Origin: Neoroseomonas eburnea
GTDB taxonomy: Bacteria > Pseudomonadota > Alphaproteobacteria > Acetobacterales > Acetobacteraceae
Assembly: GCF_018129005.1 (NCBI RefSeq)
Contig: NZ_JAAEDL010000003.1
Location: 62,001-126,000 of the forward strand
Reading direction: 5' to 3'
DNA: 64,000 nt
The notes beneath the pieces are model-generated. The model searched no databases and had not been told where the DNA came from. It saw nothing but the letters and a program-made list of their open reading frames with translations. The first letter of the stretch is position 1; the number at the start of each line of letters is the position of its first letter. Shown one piece after another: positions 46,732-55,658 of this stretch. The translations under genes were made by a program, and so were the position numbers.

Positions 46732-47586
46732 ATGCGCAGCAATGCCCTTAGGGTCGAGCCCGTTTCCGGCCCCGTCGGTGCCGTGATCCATGGCATCGAC
46801 CTCGCCGCCGACCTGGCCGAGACGGATGTTGCGCTGATCCGCGACACGCTGTTCGACCGCGGCGTGGTGTTCTTCCGCGACCAGTCGATCACCCCGGAGC
46901 AGCACATCGCCTTCGCCGAGCGCTTCGCGCCCATCAACGTCAACCGCTTCTTCGCCCATGCCGACGGCTATCCTTCCATCGCCGAGGTGCGGAAGGAGCC
47001 CGACCAGAAGAAGAACATCGGCGGCGGCTGGCACACCGACCACAGCTACGATCAGCAGCCCGCCATGGGTTCCATCCTGCTCGCGCGCGAATTGCCGCCG
47101 GTGGGCGGGGATACGCTGTTCGCCAGCATGTTCGCCGCCTATGACGCGCTGTCGGACGGGCTGAAGGCGACGCTCGAAGGGCTGCGGGCAGTCCATTCCA
47201 GCCGTCATGTCTTCGGCACCGACGCCAAGCGGCAGTCCGATCCGGCCGACGACCTCAAGGGCCGGTTGCGCAATGCCGAGCTCGCGACCCAGGACGCCGT
47301 GCATCCTGTGGTGATCCGCCACCCGGGCAGCGGCCGCAAGGCGCTCTATGTGAATCCCGGCTTCACCCTGCGCTTCGAAGGCTGGACGGATGAGGAGAGC
47401 CGGCCGCTGCTCGACTGGCTCTATCGTCACGCGGCACGGCCGGAATTCCAGTGCCGCTTCCGCTGGCGGGAAGGTTCCGTCGCCTTCTGGGACAATCGCG
47501 CGACCTGGCACTATGCGGTCAACGACTACCACGGCGAGCGGCGCCTGCTGCACCGCATCACGCTGGAGGGCGAGGCGCTCGCGTGA
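46732..47586 (+). CDS. TauD/TfdA-family Fe(II)/2-oxoglutarate dioxygenase
   Basis: 284 residues. The iron ligands are His and Asp in GGWHTDHSYD (~105) and the distal His in TWHYAVNDYHGERR, with the 2-oxoglutarate Arg in LHRITLEG. These enzymes hydroxylate taurine, sulfonates, phenoxy acids or similar small acids. The substrate is unknown. Controlled by the divergent TetR gene through the palindrome. Confidence 0.92.
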   Translation: MRSNALRVEPVSGPVGAVIHGIDLAADLAETDVALIRDTLFDRGVVFFRDQSITPEQHIAFAERFAPINVNRFFAHADGYPSIAEVRKEPDQKKNIGGGWHTDHSYDQQPAMGSILLARELPPVGGDTLFASMFAAYDALSDGLKATLEGLRAVHSSRHVFGTDAKRQSDPADDLKGRLRNAELATQDAVHPVVIRHPGSGRKALYVNPGFTLRFEGWTDEESRPLLDWLYRHAARPEFQCRFRWREGSVAFWDNRATWHYAVNDYHGERRLLHRITLEGEALA

Positions 47587-47714
47587 ACGCCCGTCCGGGA
47601 CGCCGCGGGCCGGCCGGCCTGCGAACGGCAAGCGGGCACGGCGGGCGGGTGAAGCCGTTCATGGCGGGGCAGCGCGGGCGGCGCCACGCTGCCGGCACAC
47701 CCCAGGAGGTCCCG

Positions 47715-47999
47715 ATGATCCCCGCGCCGCCCCTGCCGCCCGAGGCCGCGCTCGATGAACAGGAGCGCGACGACCTCCGCCGCCAGACCCGGGGCAGCGG
47801 CGTCGAAGCGGTCGCGGATGGCGCGGATCTCGCCCTCGGCGTCGTGGACCTCGCGACGAGCGGCGCGGCCGACATGGCCGCACAGGCCGCCGGTGCCGTC
47901 GCCGATGCCGCGGGCGCCGTGCTTGGCGCCACGGCGGAGGTGGCGAAGGTTTCGCTGGAGGTGGTGGGCGGCATCCTGGGCGGTCTCGCCGATCCTTGA
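47715..47999 (+). CDS. Small Ala-rich hypothetical protein with strong ribosome binding site
   Basis: 94 residues (MIPAPPLPPEAALDEQERDD) preceded by CAGGAGGT five bases upstream, one of the best ribosome binding sites in the window. The C-terminal half is one amphipathic Ala/Val/Gly-rich helix (AADMAAQAAGAVADAAG). No known domain. It lies 128 bases after the dioxygenase and 16 bases before the convergent cyclase stop. Real but unassigned. Confidence 0.55.
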   Translation: MIPAPPLPPEAALDEQERDDLRRQTRGSGVEAVADGADLALGVVDLATSGAADMAAQAAGAVADAAGAVLGATAEVAKVSLEVVGGILGGLADP

Positions 48000-48015
48000 T
48001 CCCGCCCTGCCTCCC

Positions 48016-49050
48016 TCAGCGGATCGCGACCGGGTTGATGATCGCCTGCACCGCACCGCGATAGAGCGGCTGGCCGAGCACGAACATGAATTCGGTGACG
48101 CCGTCGGCGACGAGCTGGCGCGTGTCCAGGGTTTCCAGGATGTAGATGCCGTTCCGTGCCAGCAGCACCTGATGTCCCTGCCAGAGCACGTCCGGATCCT
48201 TGAACGGCACCGCCTCGACCCCCCAGGTGTCGGCGCCGACCGCAAGCGGCTGCAGCGAGGCGAGATACTCCGCGCCCGGCCCGTCGATGCCAGGTTCCTG
48301 GGTGCCGAAGAGCTGCGCATTCTCGCCGAGCACCGAAAGCCAGCCGGTGTGCAGCACGATCACGTCGCCCGGCGTGACGCGGACATTCTGCTGCGTCATC
48401 GCCTGGCGCAGCTCCTCGGCCGTGACCAATTCCCCGCCGTCGAGCCGCGGCTTGTTCCGGAACTTCGCGAGGTCCACCAGCACGCCGCGGGTCACGAAGG
48501 GCGGTATCTTCTCGATGCCGAGCTTCGTCACGCCCGTGGTGCGCACGAAGTCCTGCACCCGGTTGCCGTTGTAGAAAACGTTGTTGATGCCGAGATGCGC
48601 CAGGCTGTCGATCTGCGTGCCAACGCCGAGCCAGCCGGTCACCATGTCGTCCACGTAGTTCATGCCGTTGCGGCCGAAGGACTGCCCGCCCTCCTGGCCC
48701 GGCATGAAGACGGTGACGGCGAAGTTGCGCGGCGGGAAGGCCGGCGTCCCGCGGTCCACCACGATGCCGAGGCGGTAGGTCTTGCCGTCCCGCACCAGCC
48801 GCGTTGCCTCCTGCACCTTCTGCGGCGTCAGCAGGTTGGCGGCGCCGATCTCGTCATTGGGGCCCCAGCGGGAGGGAAACCAGTTCGCCGCCGCGCCACC
48901 CGCGGCAGGCGCCTGGGCCTGGGCGAGCGTCACGCCGAATCCCTGCTGCACCGCGACACAGCCCGCGCAGGCCGCCCCGAACAGGCCGCGCCGCGAGAGC
49001 CCCGGCTCCGCCGGCCGCGCGCCGCCCTGCAAACGCCGCATCATCTGCAT
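48016..49050 (-). CDS. Exported cyclase (kynurenine formamidase-like) family protein
   Basis: 344 residues from ATG at 49050, chosen because AGGGAG lies before it. A Tat signal is suggested by SRRGLFGAACAGCVAV. The cyclase/amidohydrolase family block includes DSLAHLGINNVFYNG (metal-binding His) and the HTGW of VIVLHTGWLSVLG. Members hydrolyse N-formyl or lactam compounds with a divalent metal. Periplasmic location and substrate are inference. Isolated gene. Confidence 0.8.
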   Translation of the reverse strand: MQMMRRLQGGARPAEPGLSRRGLFGAACAGCVAVQQGFGVTLAQAQAPAAGGAAANWFPSRWGPNDEIGAANLLTPQKVQEATRLVRDGKTYRLGIVVDRGTPAFPPRNFAVTVFMPGQEGGQSFGRNGMNYVDDMVTGWLGVGTQIDSLAHLGINNVFYNGNRVQDFVRTTGVTKLGIEKIPPFVTRGVLVDLAKFRNKPRLDGGELVTAEELRQAMTQQNVRVTPGDVIVLHTGWLSVLGENAQLFGTQEPGIDGPGAEYLASLQPLAVGADTWGVEAVPFKDPDVLWQGHQVLLARNGIYILETLDTRQLVADGVTEFMFVLGQPLYRGAVQAIINPVAIR

Positions 49051-49267
49051 GTCGTTCCACTCCCTGCCCACCGGTCGTTGCGCCGGCGGGCCGGAGAGTG
49101 GCGAAAAGCGGCGGTGTTATACAATCACCGCGGGTGGCGAATCGCACCGTTGAGCCCTGGCGATGACCTGATCGGCCATGCTCAGCGGCATGGCGCGCGG
49201 CGCAGGCGGGGTGGCCACGCGCGAAACAGGGATTCAGGGACCGAGCCGGCCTAAGGGTTGGCCGGCG

Positions 49268-50614
49268 TCAGACGGCCGCTTCCGGGAAGATGCGCGCGAC
49301 ATCCCCACCCCACACTGTGGCGCAGCGTTCGAGCCAGCGGTCGGCCTGGGTCTGCCCGGCAGCGACGATGGCATCGAGCGGATCGAGGTGCATCTCCTCG
49401 CCCAGCCCGCGCGCCCTGAGCCCGTCCCGCGCAATGGCGAGCACGTCGCGCGCCACCTCCCGCAGCCTGCGCCCGCCGATCGTCGCATCCAGGGCCTGCG
49501 CCGGCACCGCTTCGCGCAGGGCACGGATCTCCTGCACCGACCAGCCCTTCGTCAGGGCGCGCGCGGCCTTCTGCGCCGCATCGTCGTACAGCAACCCGAC
49601 CCAGAAGGCGGGCAGCGCGGTGAGGTAGACCGGCGCGCCGGCGTCCGCCCCGCGCATCTCGAGGAAGCGCTTCAGCCGCACATCGGTGAAGACGGTGGTG
49701 ACGTGATCCGCCCAGTCGCCCATCGTCGCCGTCTCGCCGTCCAGGCGATCCGCCGCCTTGCCGGACAGGAAATCGCGGAAGGGAATCCCTGCCGCGTCGA
49801 TCCAGCGCCCTTCGCGCATGATGAAGTACATCGGCACGTCGAGCACCCAGTCGGCGAAGCGCTCGAAGCCGAAGCCATCCTCGAACACCACGGAAGGGAT
49901 GCCGGTGCGGTCGGGGTCGGTGTCGGTCCACACCTTGCCGCGCAGCGTGCGGTAGCCGTTCGGCTTGCCCTCGGCGAAGGGCGAATTGGCGAACAGCGCG
50001 GTGGCGAGCGGCTGCAGCGCGAGCGAGACGCGCAGCTTCTCCACCATGTCGGCTTCCTCGCCGAAGTCGAGATTCACCTGCACCGTGCAGGTGCGCAGCA
50101 TCATGTCGAGGCCCATCGAGCCGACGCGCGGCATGTATTGCCGCATGATCGCATAGCGGCCCTTCGGCATCCACGGCATCTGGTCCCGCGTCGCCAGCGG
50201 GTGGAAGCCGAGCGGCGCGAAGCCCAGGCCGAGCGGCCCGGCGACCTTGCGCACCTCCTCCAGATGGTCGGCGATCTCGTCGCGCGTCTCATGCAGGGAC
50301 ACCAGCGGCGCGCCCGACAGCTCGAACTGCCCGCCCGGCTCGAGGCTGACCGAGGCCTCCCCGCGCTTCAGCCCGATCGGGTTGCCGCGGTCGAGGATCG
50401 GCTCCCAGCCGAATGCCGTCAGCCCTTCCAGCATGGCGCGGATGCCGCCCGGCTCGTAGGGCGGCGGGGAGAGGTCGTCGCGCCGGAAGCCGAACTTCTC
50501 GTGCTCGGTGCCGATGCGCCAGGCGTCGCGCGGCTTGGACCCGGCGGCGAACCACCCGGCAAGCTGACGCGCCGAGGTGATCGGCGTGGGATCCGACTCG
50601 CCAGGATTCGACAT
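49268..50614 (-). CDS. gshA: Glutamate-cysteine ligase
   Basis: 448 residues of the plant/alphaproteobacterial type (GCS2). Diagnostic segments are RIGTEHEKFGFR near residue 40, SLEPGGQFELSGAPL near 92, and LRTCTVQVNLDFG near 170. It joins glutamate and cysteine with ATP, the first step of glutathione synthesis. It sits 36 bases after rsmE on the same strand and is probably cotranscribed with it. Confidence 0.93.
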   Translation of the reverse strand: MSNPGESDPTPITSARQLAGWFAAGSKPRDAWRIGTEHEKFGFRRDDLSPPPYEPGGIRAMLEGLTAFGWEPILDRGNPIGLKRGEASVSLEPGGQFELSGAPLVSLHETRDEIADHLEEVRKVAGPLGLGFAPLGFHPLATRDQMPWMPKGRYAIMRQYMPRVGSMGLDMMLRTCTVQVNLDFGEEADMVEKLRVSLALQPLATALFANSPFAEGKPNGYRTLRGKVWTDTDPDRTGIPSVVFEDGFGFERFADWVLDVPMYFIMREGRWIDAAGIPFRDFLSGKAADRLDGETATMGDWADHVTTVFTDVRLKRFLEMRGADAGAPVYLTALPAFWVGLLYDDAAQKAARALTKGWSVQEIRALREAVPAQALDATIGGRRLREVARDVLAIARDGLRARGLGEEMHLDPLDAIVAAGQTQADRWLERCATVWGGDVARIFPEAAV

Positions 50615-50650
50615 GCAGCCCTTCCGACGGCGCCGCAGGACGCGGCACGT

Positions 50651-51376
50651 TCAAGTCGCGGTCCAGTCCCCCGCCAGTGCCTGGAGCACTGCAAGGCCTG
50701 CAACCGCCGCCGTCTCCGCCCGCAGGATGCGGGGGCCGAGGGCGACGGCAGTAACAAAGGGACGCCTGCCCGCATCGTCAAGCTCACCCCCCTCGAACCC
50801 CCCCTCCGGTCCGACCAGCCAGCCACAGGGCAGGCGCAGCCCGGCCGCGGCCTGGCCGATCGGTGCCGCCCCCCGCCTTTCGGCCGCGACCAGCAGCGGC
50901 GCGCCGTCCCAGGCGTCGAGCGCCGCATGCAGCGGCAGGGCCGGGCGGACCTCCGGCACGGAGAGCCGCTCGCATTGTTCGGCCGCGCCGCGCGCGATGG
51001 CGGCCAGGCGTTCCCCGTTCACCCGGTCCACCACCGTCCGCCGCGTGGTCACCGGCTGGATCACGCTGACGCCGAGCTCCGTCGCCTTTTCCACCACCCA
51101 GTCGAGCGCATCCCGCTTCAGCGCGGCGACCACCAGGCGCAGATCGGGCTCCGCCGCCGGCGGGCGGGTGCGGGTGCCGAGCACGTAGGCGCAACGATCC
51201 TTGCGCAGCGCGACGATGCGCGCGGCGAATTCCCCGTCCCGCGCGTTGAACACCGCCACCGCATCGCCCGCCCCGCGCCGCAGCACGGTGCCAAGGTGAT
51301 GCGCCTGGGCCGGCGTGCCGGGGATCTCGGCACCTTCGGAAAGACTGTCGTCGATGAAGAGTCGCGGGGTGGACAT
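50651..51376 (-). CDS. rsmE: 16S rRNA m3U1498 methyltransferase
   Basis: 241 residues from ATG at 51376 (MSTPRLFIDD), not the earlier in-frame ATG, because the N-terminal PUA-like domain begins here. SPOUT fold: EKATELGVSVIQPV, GPEGGFEGGELDDA in the knot, and LGPRILRAETAAVAG at the C-terminus. It methylates U1498 of 16S rRNA. It is divergent from ubiA across 29 bases, an arrangement often conserved in alphaproteobacteria. Confidence 0.94.
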   Translation of the reverse strand: MSTPRLFIDDSLSEGAEIPGTPAQAHHLGTVLRRGAGDAVAVFNARDGEFAARIVALRKDRCAYVLGTRTRPPAAEPDLRLVVAALKRDALDWVVEKATELGVSVIQPVTTRRTVVDRVNGERLAAIARGAAEQCERLSVPEVRPALPLHAALDAWDGAPLLVAAERRGAAPIGQAAAGLRLPCGWLVGPEGGFEGGELDDAGRRPFVTAVALGPRILRAETAAVAGLAVLQALAGDWTAT

Positions 51377-51405
51377 GCGGGGGCTCCCCACCCCTTATAC
51401 GGCCC

Positions 51406-52305
51406 GTGAGTGGATACACCGACATCCGCGCCGGCGGCTGGGTCGCGCACCTGCCCGAAGCCTGGCGCCCCTATGCGCTGCTGATGCGGCTCGACCGGCC
51501 GATCGGGTCCTGGCTGCTGTTCCTGCCGGGGCTCTGGGCCTTCGCCCTGGTCGCACCCTCCTGGGGCCGGGGGCTGTGGCTGACGGTGCTGTTCGGCCTC
51601 GGCGCGGTGTTGATGCGCGGCGCGGGCTGCGTGGTGAACGACCTCTGGGACCGCGACCTGGACCGCCAGGTGGAACGCACGGCCGGGCGGCCGCTCGCCT
51701 CCGGCGCGGTGCGGCCGAGGCAGGCGCTGGCCTTCCTGGCCGCGCTGCTGGTGGTCTCCTGCGTCATTCTGCTGATGCTGCCGCCGGCGGCGATCCTGCT
51801 CGGCGTGCTGTCGCTGGTGCCGATCGCGCTGTATCCGCTGGCCAAGCGCGTGACGGATTTCCCGCAGGCGGTACTGGGGCTGGTCTTCTCCTGGGCGGCG
51901 CCGACCGGCTATGCCGCCGCGACGGGCGGGCTGGATGCGGCGGCCTTGGCGCTCTGGGCGGCGGGGTTCTTCTGGATCCTCGGCTACGACACGATCTACG
52001 CGCACCAGGACCGCGAAGACGACGCGCTGGTCGGCATCCGCTCCACCGCGCTGCATTTCGGCGAGAGGACACGGCCCTTCCTGGTCGCCTGCTACGCCGC
52101 GACGATCGCGCTGCTGGCGTCGTCGGGCTGGCTTGCCGGGCTGTCGGCTTGGTTCCTGCCCGCGCTGCTGCTGCCGGCGGCGCTGCTGGCGCGGCAGGTC
52201 GTCGCCCTCGACATCCGCGACCCGGCGCTCTGCCTGCGCCTGTTCAAGGCGAACCGCGAGGTCGGCCTCGCCATCGCCCTCGCCTTCCTGATCGGCCGGC
52301 TGTGA
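51406..52305 (+). CDS. ubiA: 4-hydroxybenzoate octaprenyltransferase
   Basis: 299 residues from GTG at 51406, nine membrane segments. Prenyl-diphosphate motifs are NDLWDRDLDRQVERTAGRPL and GYDTIYAHQDREDD. It attaches the polyprenyl tail to 4-hydroxybenzoate in ubiquinone synthesis. Its stop overlaps the GTG of the following methyltransferase gene, so both are translated together. Confidence 0.95.
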   Translation: MSGYTDIRAGGWVAHLPEAWRPYALLMRLDRPIGSWLLFLPGLWAFALVAPSWGRGLWLTVLFGLGAVLMRGAGCVVNDLWDRDLDRQVERTAGRPLASGAVRPRQALAFLAALLVVSCVILLMLPPAAILLGVLSLVPIALYPLAKRVTDFPQAVLGLVFSWAAPTGYAAATGGLDAAALALWAAGFFWILGYDTIYAHQDREDDALVGIRSTALHFGERTRPFLVACYAATIALLASSGWLAGLSAWFLPALLLPAALLARQVVALDIRDPALCLRLFKANREVGLAIALAFLIGRL

Positions 52306-52943
52306 CGCCGGAGGAGTTCGTCCGCGCCCACACCGCCATCGGCCGCGCTCCGCTGGTACCGGAGATCGCGCTGCACCTCGCCAGCGAGATCACGCCGATC
52401 TGGCAGGCGACCGAGACCTGGCTCGCCGAGCGCAACATCGAACCACCCTTCTGGGCCTTCGCCTGGCCGGGCGGCCAGGCCACCGCGCGGTTGCTGCTGG
52501 ATGAACCAGCCCGCGTCGCCGGCAAGCGCGTACTGGACTTCGCCGCCGGCTGCGGCATCGCTGCCATCGCCGCCGCGCGCGCCGGAGCGACCCTCGTCGA
52601 AGCCGCCGAGATCGACCCTCTCGCCCTCGCCGCCGTGCGCGCCAATGCGGTGCTGAACGGCGTCGAGGTGGCGACCCCCGAGGGCGACATCGTCGGCGCA
52701 CCGAACCGCTGGGATGTCGTGCTCGCCGGCGACGTCTGCTACGAGGCGCCGATGACGGCGCATATCCTGCCCTGGCTGCGCCGCCTGGCCGCCGCGGGGG
52801 TGGAAGTGCTGCTGGCCGATCCCGGCCGCGCCTACCTGCCACGGGAAGGGCTGGAGCCGCTGGCACGCCACGCCGTGCCGACGACGCTGGAACTGGAAGA
52901 CCGCACACTGCGCGAGGTGACGATCCACCGCCTGCTTCCCTGA
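52302..52943 (+). CDS. SAM methyltransferase, ETFB-lysine/PrmA-like
   Basis: 213 residues from GTG at 52302 (GTGA overlap with ubiA). SAM motif I is RVLDFAAGCGIAAIAAARAG, followed by AAEIDPLAL and VLAGDVCYE. The FWAFAWPGGQATARLLLD start is typical of the electron-transfer-flavoprotein beta lysine methyltransferase group, often annotated as PrmA-like. The target is probably a protein lysine; the link to ubiA is only by position. Confidence 0.8.
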   Translation: MTPEEFVRAHTAIGRAPLVPEIALHLASEITPIWQATETWLAERNIEPPFWAFAWPGGQATARLLLDEPARVAGKRVLDFAAGCGIAAIAAARAGATLVEAAEIDPLALAAVRANAVLNGVEVATPEGDIVGAPNRWDVVLAGDVCYEAPMTAHILPWLRRLAAAGVEVLLADPGRAYLPREGLEPLARHAVPTTLELEDRTLREVTIHRLLP

Positions 52944-52990
52944 GCGGCCCCCGGCATGCGAATATCCACGCGTGCCAGAGGACCGCCGCC

Positions 52991-53410
52991 ATGCGCCGCC
53001 CCGTCCTGCTGCTCCTGCCTCTGATGCTGCTCGCCGCGCCCGCCTCGGCGCAGCGCCAGAACCACTACGACGCCCAGGGCCGCTACATGGGCTATTCGGA
53101 CCGCAGCGGCGACCGCGTCACACGCTACGACGCCGAGGGGCGCATCACCGGCCACAGCGAGCGCAGCGGCGGCACGGTGCGCCACTACGACGCGCAGGGA
53201 CGCATCCGCGGGTCGAGCGAGCGCGGGCTCGGCGGCGCGACGCAGCACTATGACGCGCAGGGCCGCATCACCGGCCGCACCGAGCGGAACGGCATCGTGA
53301 CGCGGCGCTATGACGCGCAGGGGCGGATCACCGGCAGCAGCGAGCGCAGCGGCAGCACCACCCGTTCCTACGACGACAAGGGTCGGCTGACCGGCAGCGC
53401 GACGCGCTGA
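52991..53410 (+). CDS. Secreted mini YD-repeat (Rhs-like) protein
   Basis: 139 residues. Signal peptide MRRPVLLLLPLMLLAAPASA, then about six tandem units of ~20 residues with the core YDAQGRITGxSERxG. This is the YD-repeat signature known from Rhs and teneurin shells, but here without a core domain, toxin tip or membrane anchor. Adjacent units are very similar in sequence, so slippage or recombination could change copy number. Function unknown; carbohydrate binding or envelope scaffolding would be guesses. Stands 48 bases after the methyltransferase gene. Confidence 0.8.
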   Translation: MRRPVLLLLPLMLLAAPASAQRQNHYDAQGRYMGYSDRSGDRVTRYDAEGRITGHSERSGGTVRHYDAQGRIRGSSERGLGGATQHYDAQGRITGRTERNGIVTRRYDAQGRITGSSERSGSTTRSYDDKGRLTGSATR

Positions 53411-53416
53411 CCGTCG

Positions 53417-54679
53417 CTACCGCGTCGCCTGCTCCAGGAAGCGCAGCAGCGCCGCCATGTCCTCGGCGTTCTCCAGGCGCTGCACCGGCATCTTCGTCCC
53501 CGGCGTCACCACGTCCGGCCCGCGGGTGAAGAGGTCCGCCACCGTCTCCCGCGTCCAGACGATGTCCCCGCGCGCCAGGCGTTCCGAATAGGCATAGCCG
53601 GCGACGCTCCCCATGCGCCGGCCGAACAGGCCGGCGAGGTGCGGCCCGGCCATGTTGCCGGCCTCGGCCGTCAGGGCATGGCAGGCCGAGCAGGCGCGGA
53701 ACACCCTCGCGCCCTGCGCATCGAGGCCGGCGCGCGGCGCCGCCTCCGCCGCTTCCCCCACCGGACCGATCGCCCGCCCCGCCACCGCGTCCCACCGCCG
53801 CACGCGCCGATCCGCGCCGCCGGTCCACAGTGTCCGCCCATCCGTCGCGAAGGCCGCCGACCAGACCGGCGTACCCGGCCCATCCAAGGTGTGCAGCAGC
53901 CGTCCCTCCGGCAGGCGGAGGATGGCGATGCTGCCGCCCAGGGATGCCGCGGCCAGCAGTGTCCCATCGGCATTGGCGGCCAGCGCCACCACCGGCCGGC
54001 TGCCGGCAAGCAGGTCACGCACCTCGCCGTTGCGCGCCACCAGCCGCACGGCGCCATCCACCCCCGCCACCGCCAGCCCGCCGTCCGGCAGGGGCGCGAG
54101 GGCATTCTGCGGCAGGCCGAAGGCTGCGAGCACCTCCGACGTGCCATCCGCACCCCAGGCGCGCACAGTGCCGTCGAAGCCGGCGCTGACCGGCACGCCA
54201 TCCGCACGGAACGCCACGGCATTCACATTGCCCTGCTGTCCCGCCAGGACGCGCGGCGCGCCGGCCTCGGGCCACAGCCGCACCGTCCCGTCCCAGGCCG
54301 CGGAGGCCAGCACCCCGTCGCGCCAGGCCAGCGACGCGACAGGTCCCTCGTGCCCTTCGAGCACGCGCAGCGGCGCCCCGCCGCGCGGATCGGCGCCCCA
54401 GACCGCGATGCGCCCGTCCTCCCCGCCCGAGGCCACGCCGCCGCCCGGCAGGGGTGTGAGCGCATTCACCGCCCCGGCATGCCAGCGCACCACCGCCCGC
54501 GCCCGCCCCGCCGCCAGATCCCAGAAGATCACCGACTGGTCGAAGCCGGCCGAGGCCAGCGCCCCGCCCTCCGGCGCCACCGCGAGCGCCCGCACCGGCC
54601 CGCCATGCACCGCGGCCTGGTCCTGCGCCACCGCCGGCAGCGCGACCAGGGCAAGCAGGATGGCGAGCCGCCGGATCAC
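53417..54679 (-). CDS. WD40 beta-propeller fused to c-type cytochrome
   Basis: 420 residues from GTG at 54679, overlapping the SDR stop (GTGA). Signal peptide (residues 1-18, ending AVA-QD). Residues ~20-310 are about seven WD40 blades (GHEGPVASLAW, SVIFWDLAAG, GADRRVRRWD). The C-terminal ~100 residues are a class I cytochrome c with the heme motif CSACH (ARVFRACSACHAL) and a likely Met ligand in PGTKMPVQRL. Periplasmic, electron-carrying. The propeller probably docks a partner protein. Combination is uncommon; the SDR gene upstream gives no clear redox link. Confidence 0.88.
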   Translation of the reverse strand: MIRRLAILLALVALPAVAQDQAAVHGGPVRALAVAPEGGALASAGFDQSVIFWDLAAGRARAVVRWHAGAVNALTPLPGGGVASGGEDGRIAVWGADPRGGAPLRVLEGHEGPVASLAWRDGVLASAAWDGTVRLWPEAGAPRVLAGQQGNVNAVAFRADGVPVSAGFDGTVRAWGADGTSEVLAAFGLPQNALAPLPDGGLAVAGVDGAVRLVARNGEVRDLLAGSRPVVALAANADGTLLAAASLGGSIAILRLPEGRLLHTLDGPGTPVWSAAFATDGRTLWTGGADRRVRRWDAVAGRAIGPVGEAAEAAPRAGLDAQGARVFRACSACHALTAEAGNMAGPHLAGLFGRRMGSVAGYAYSERLARGDIVWTRETVADLFTRGPDVVTPGTKMPVQRLENAEDMAALLRFLEQATR

Positions 54680-55425
54680 ATCACGACCCCGCCGCTCACA
54701 TGGATGACCTGGCCGGTGACATAGCCGGCCGCCGGCGAGGCCAGGAACGCGATCGCCGCCGCCACGTCCTCCGGCGTGCCGAGCCGCCTCAGCGGAATGC
54801 GCGCGGCGATCTCGTCCCACTGCGCCTGGGTCAGCGCCGCATGCGCGCCCGGATCCTTGCGCGTGTAGCCCGGCACCACCGCATTCACCGTCACCGCCGG
54901 CGACCATTCCAGCGCCAGCGCCTTCACCAGCGCCTCCACCGCCGCCTTCGCCGCGGCCGAGGCCGGGAACGCGGTCACGTCGTTGCGGAACAGATGCGCG
55001 ACGAAGGAGGAGACGGCGATCAGGCGCGGATCCGTCCCTTGCTGCAGGATCGGCCCCGCCGCGCGCGCGAGGCGCAGGAAGGCGAGCGCGATGGCATCGT
55101 GGCTCTTCGCGAAGGCGGCGTCGCTCAGCGCCGCGACCGGCGTGCGGTCGGCGAAGCCGGCATTGGAGACGACGACATCGAGGCCGCCGAGCAGCCCCGC
55201 CGCCTCCTCCACCGCATGCTCCGGCGCGCCGGCTTCGGAGAGGTCGCAGAAGATCTCGAAGGCCTCGCCGCCGCGGGCGCGCACCGCCTCCGCCGTTCGG
55301 GCGGAACCTTCGCGGTTGCCGCGCGTGTGCACGGCGATCGCGACGCCGGGTGCGGCCAGCGCCCGGCATGCCGCGGCGCCGATGCCGCTCGCCGCGCCGG
55401 TCACGAGAATTCTCCGCTTCGTCAT
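54676..55425 (-). CDS. Short-chain dehydrogenase, atypical active site
   Basis: 249 residues from ATG at 55425. The NAD(P) motif TGAASGIGAAACRALA, NAGFADRT and the C-terminal PGYTRKDPG and SGGVVM block are normal for FabG-like SDRs. The usual Tyr-x3-Lys reads Ser-Ala-Ala-Ala-Lys (FPASAAAKAAVEAL), so the catalytic Tyr is replaced although Lys and the upstream Ser (SSFV) remain. Activity may be changed or lost, or a nearby residue may serve. The stop overlaps the start of the WD40-cytochrome gene. Confidence 0.85.
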   Translation of the reverse strand: MTKRRILVTGAASGIGAAACRALAAPGVAIAVHTRGNREGSARTAEAVRARGGEAFEIFCDLSEAGAPEHAVEEAAGLLGGLDVVVSNAGFADRTPVAALSDAAFAKSHDAIALAFLRLARAAGPILQQGTDPRLIAVSSFVAHLFRNDVTAFPASAAAKAAVEALVKALALEWSPAVTVNAVVPGYTRKDPGAHAALTQAQWDEIAARIPLRRLGTPEDVAAAIAFLASPAAGYVTGQVIHVSGGVVM

Positions 55426-55658
55426 CGCCATCCACTCCGCGCCGCGCGCCAGCATGTCCCGGCGACGGACGTCGCCGCGCCGCACTATAGCGATGGGAGG
55501 GTGCGCTTGAAGACGCTGCCGCGACGCTGGCCGCGTGCCCGGCTGATGCAGATCAACGCCGCCGGGGCATGGCGGTGTAGGACGGCACGCGATCCCCGAG
55601 GGATCGCCTGCTCCGCGCCGGATGGTCGGAACGGAAGCACACCGGACCGAGGGACCCG

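Noticed and set aside
52991..53410. CRISPR-like repeat array
   Set aside because: The repeats are coding, in frame and about 60 bases long as units, without spacers.
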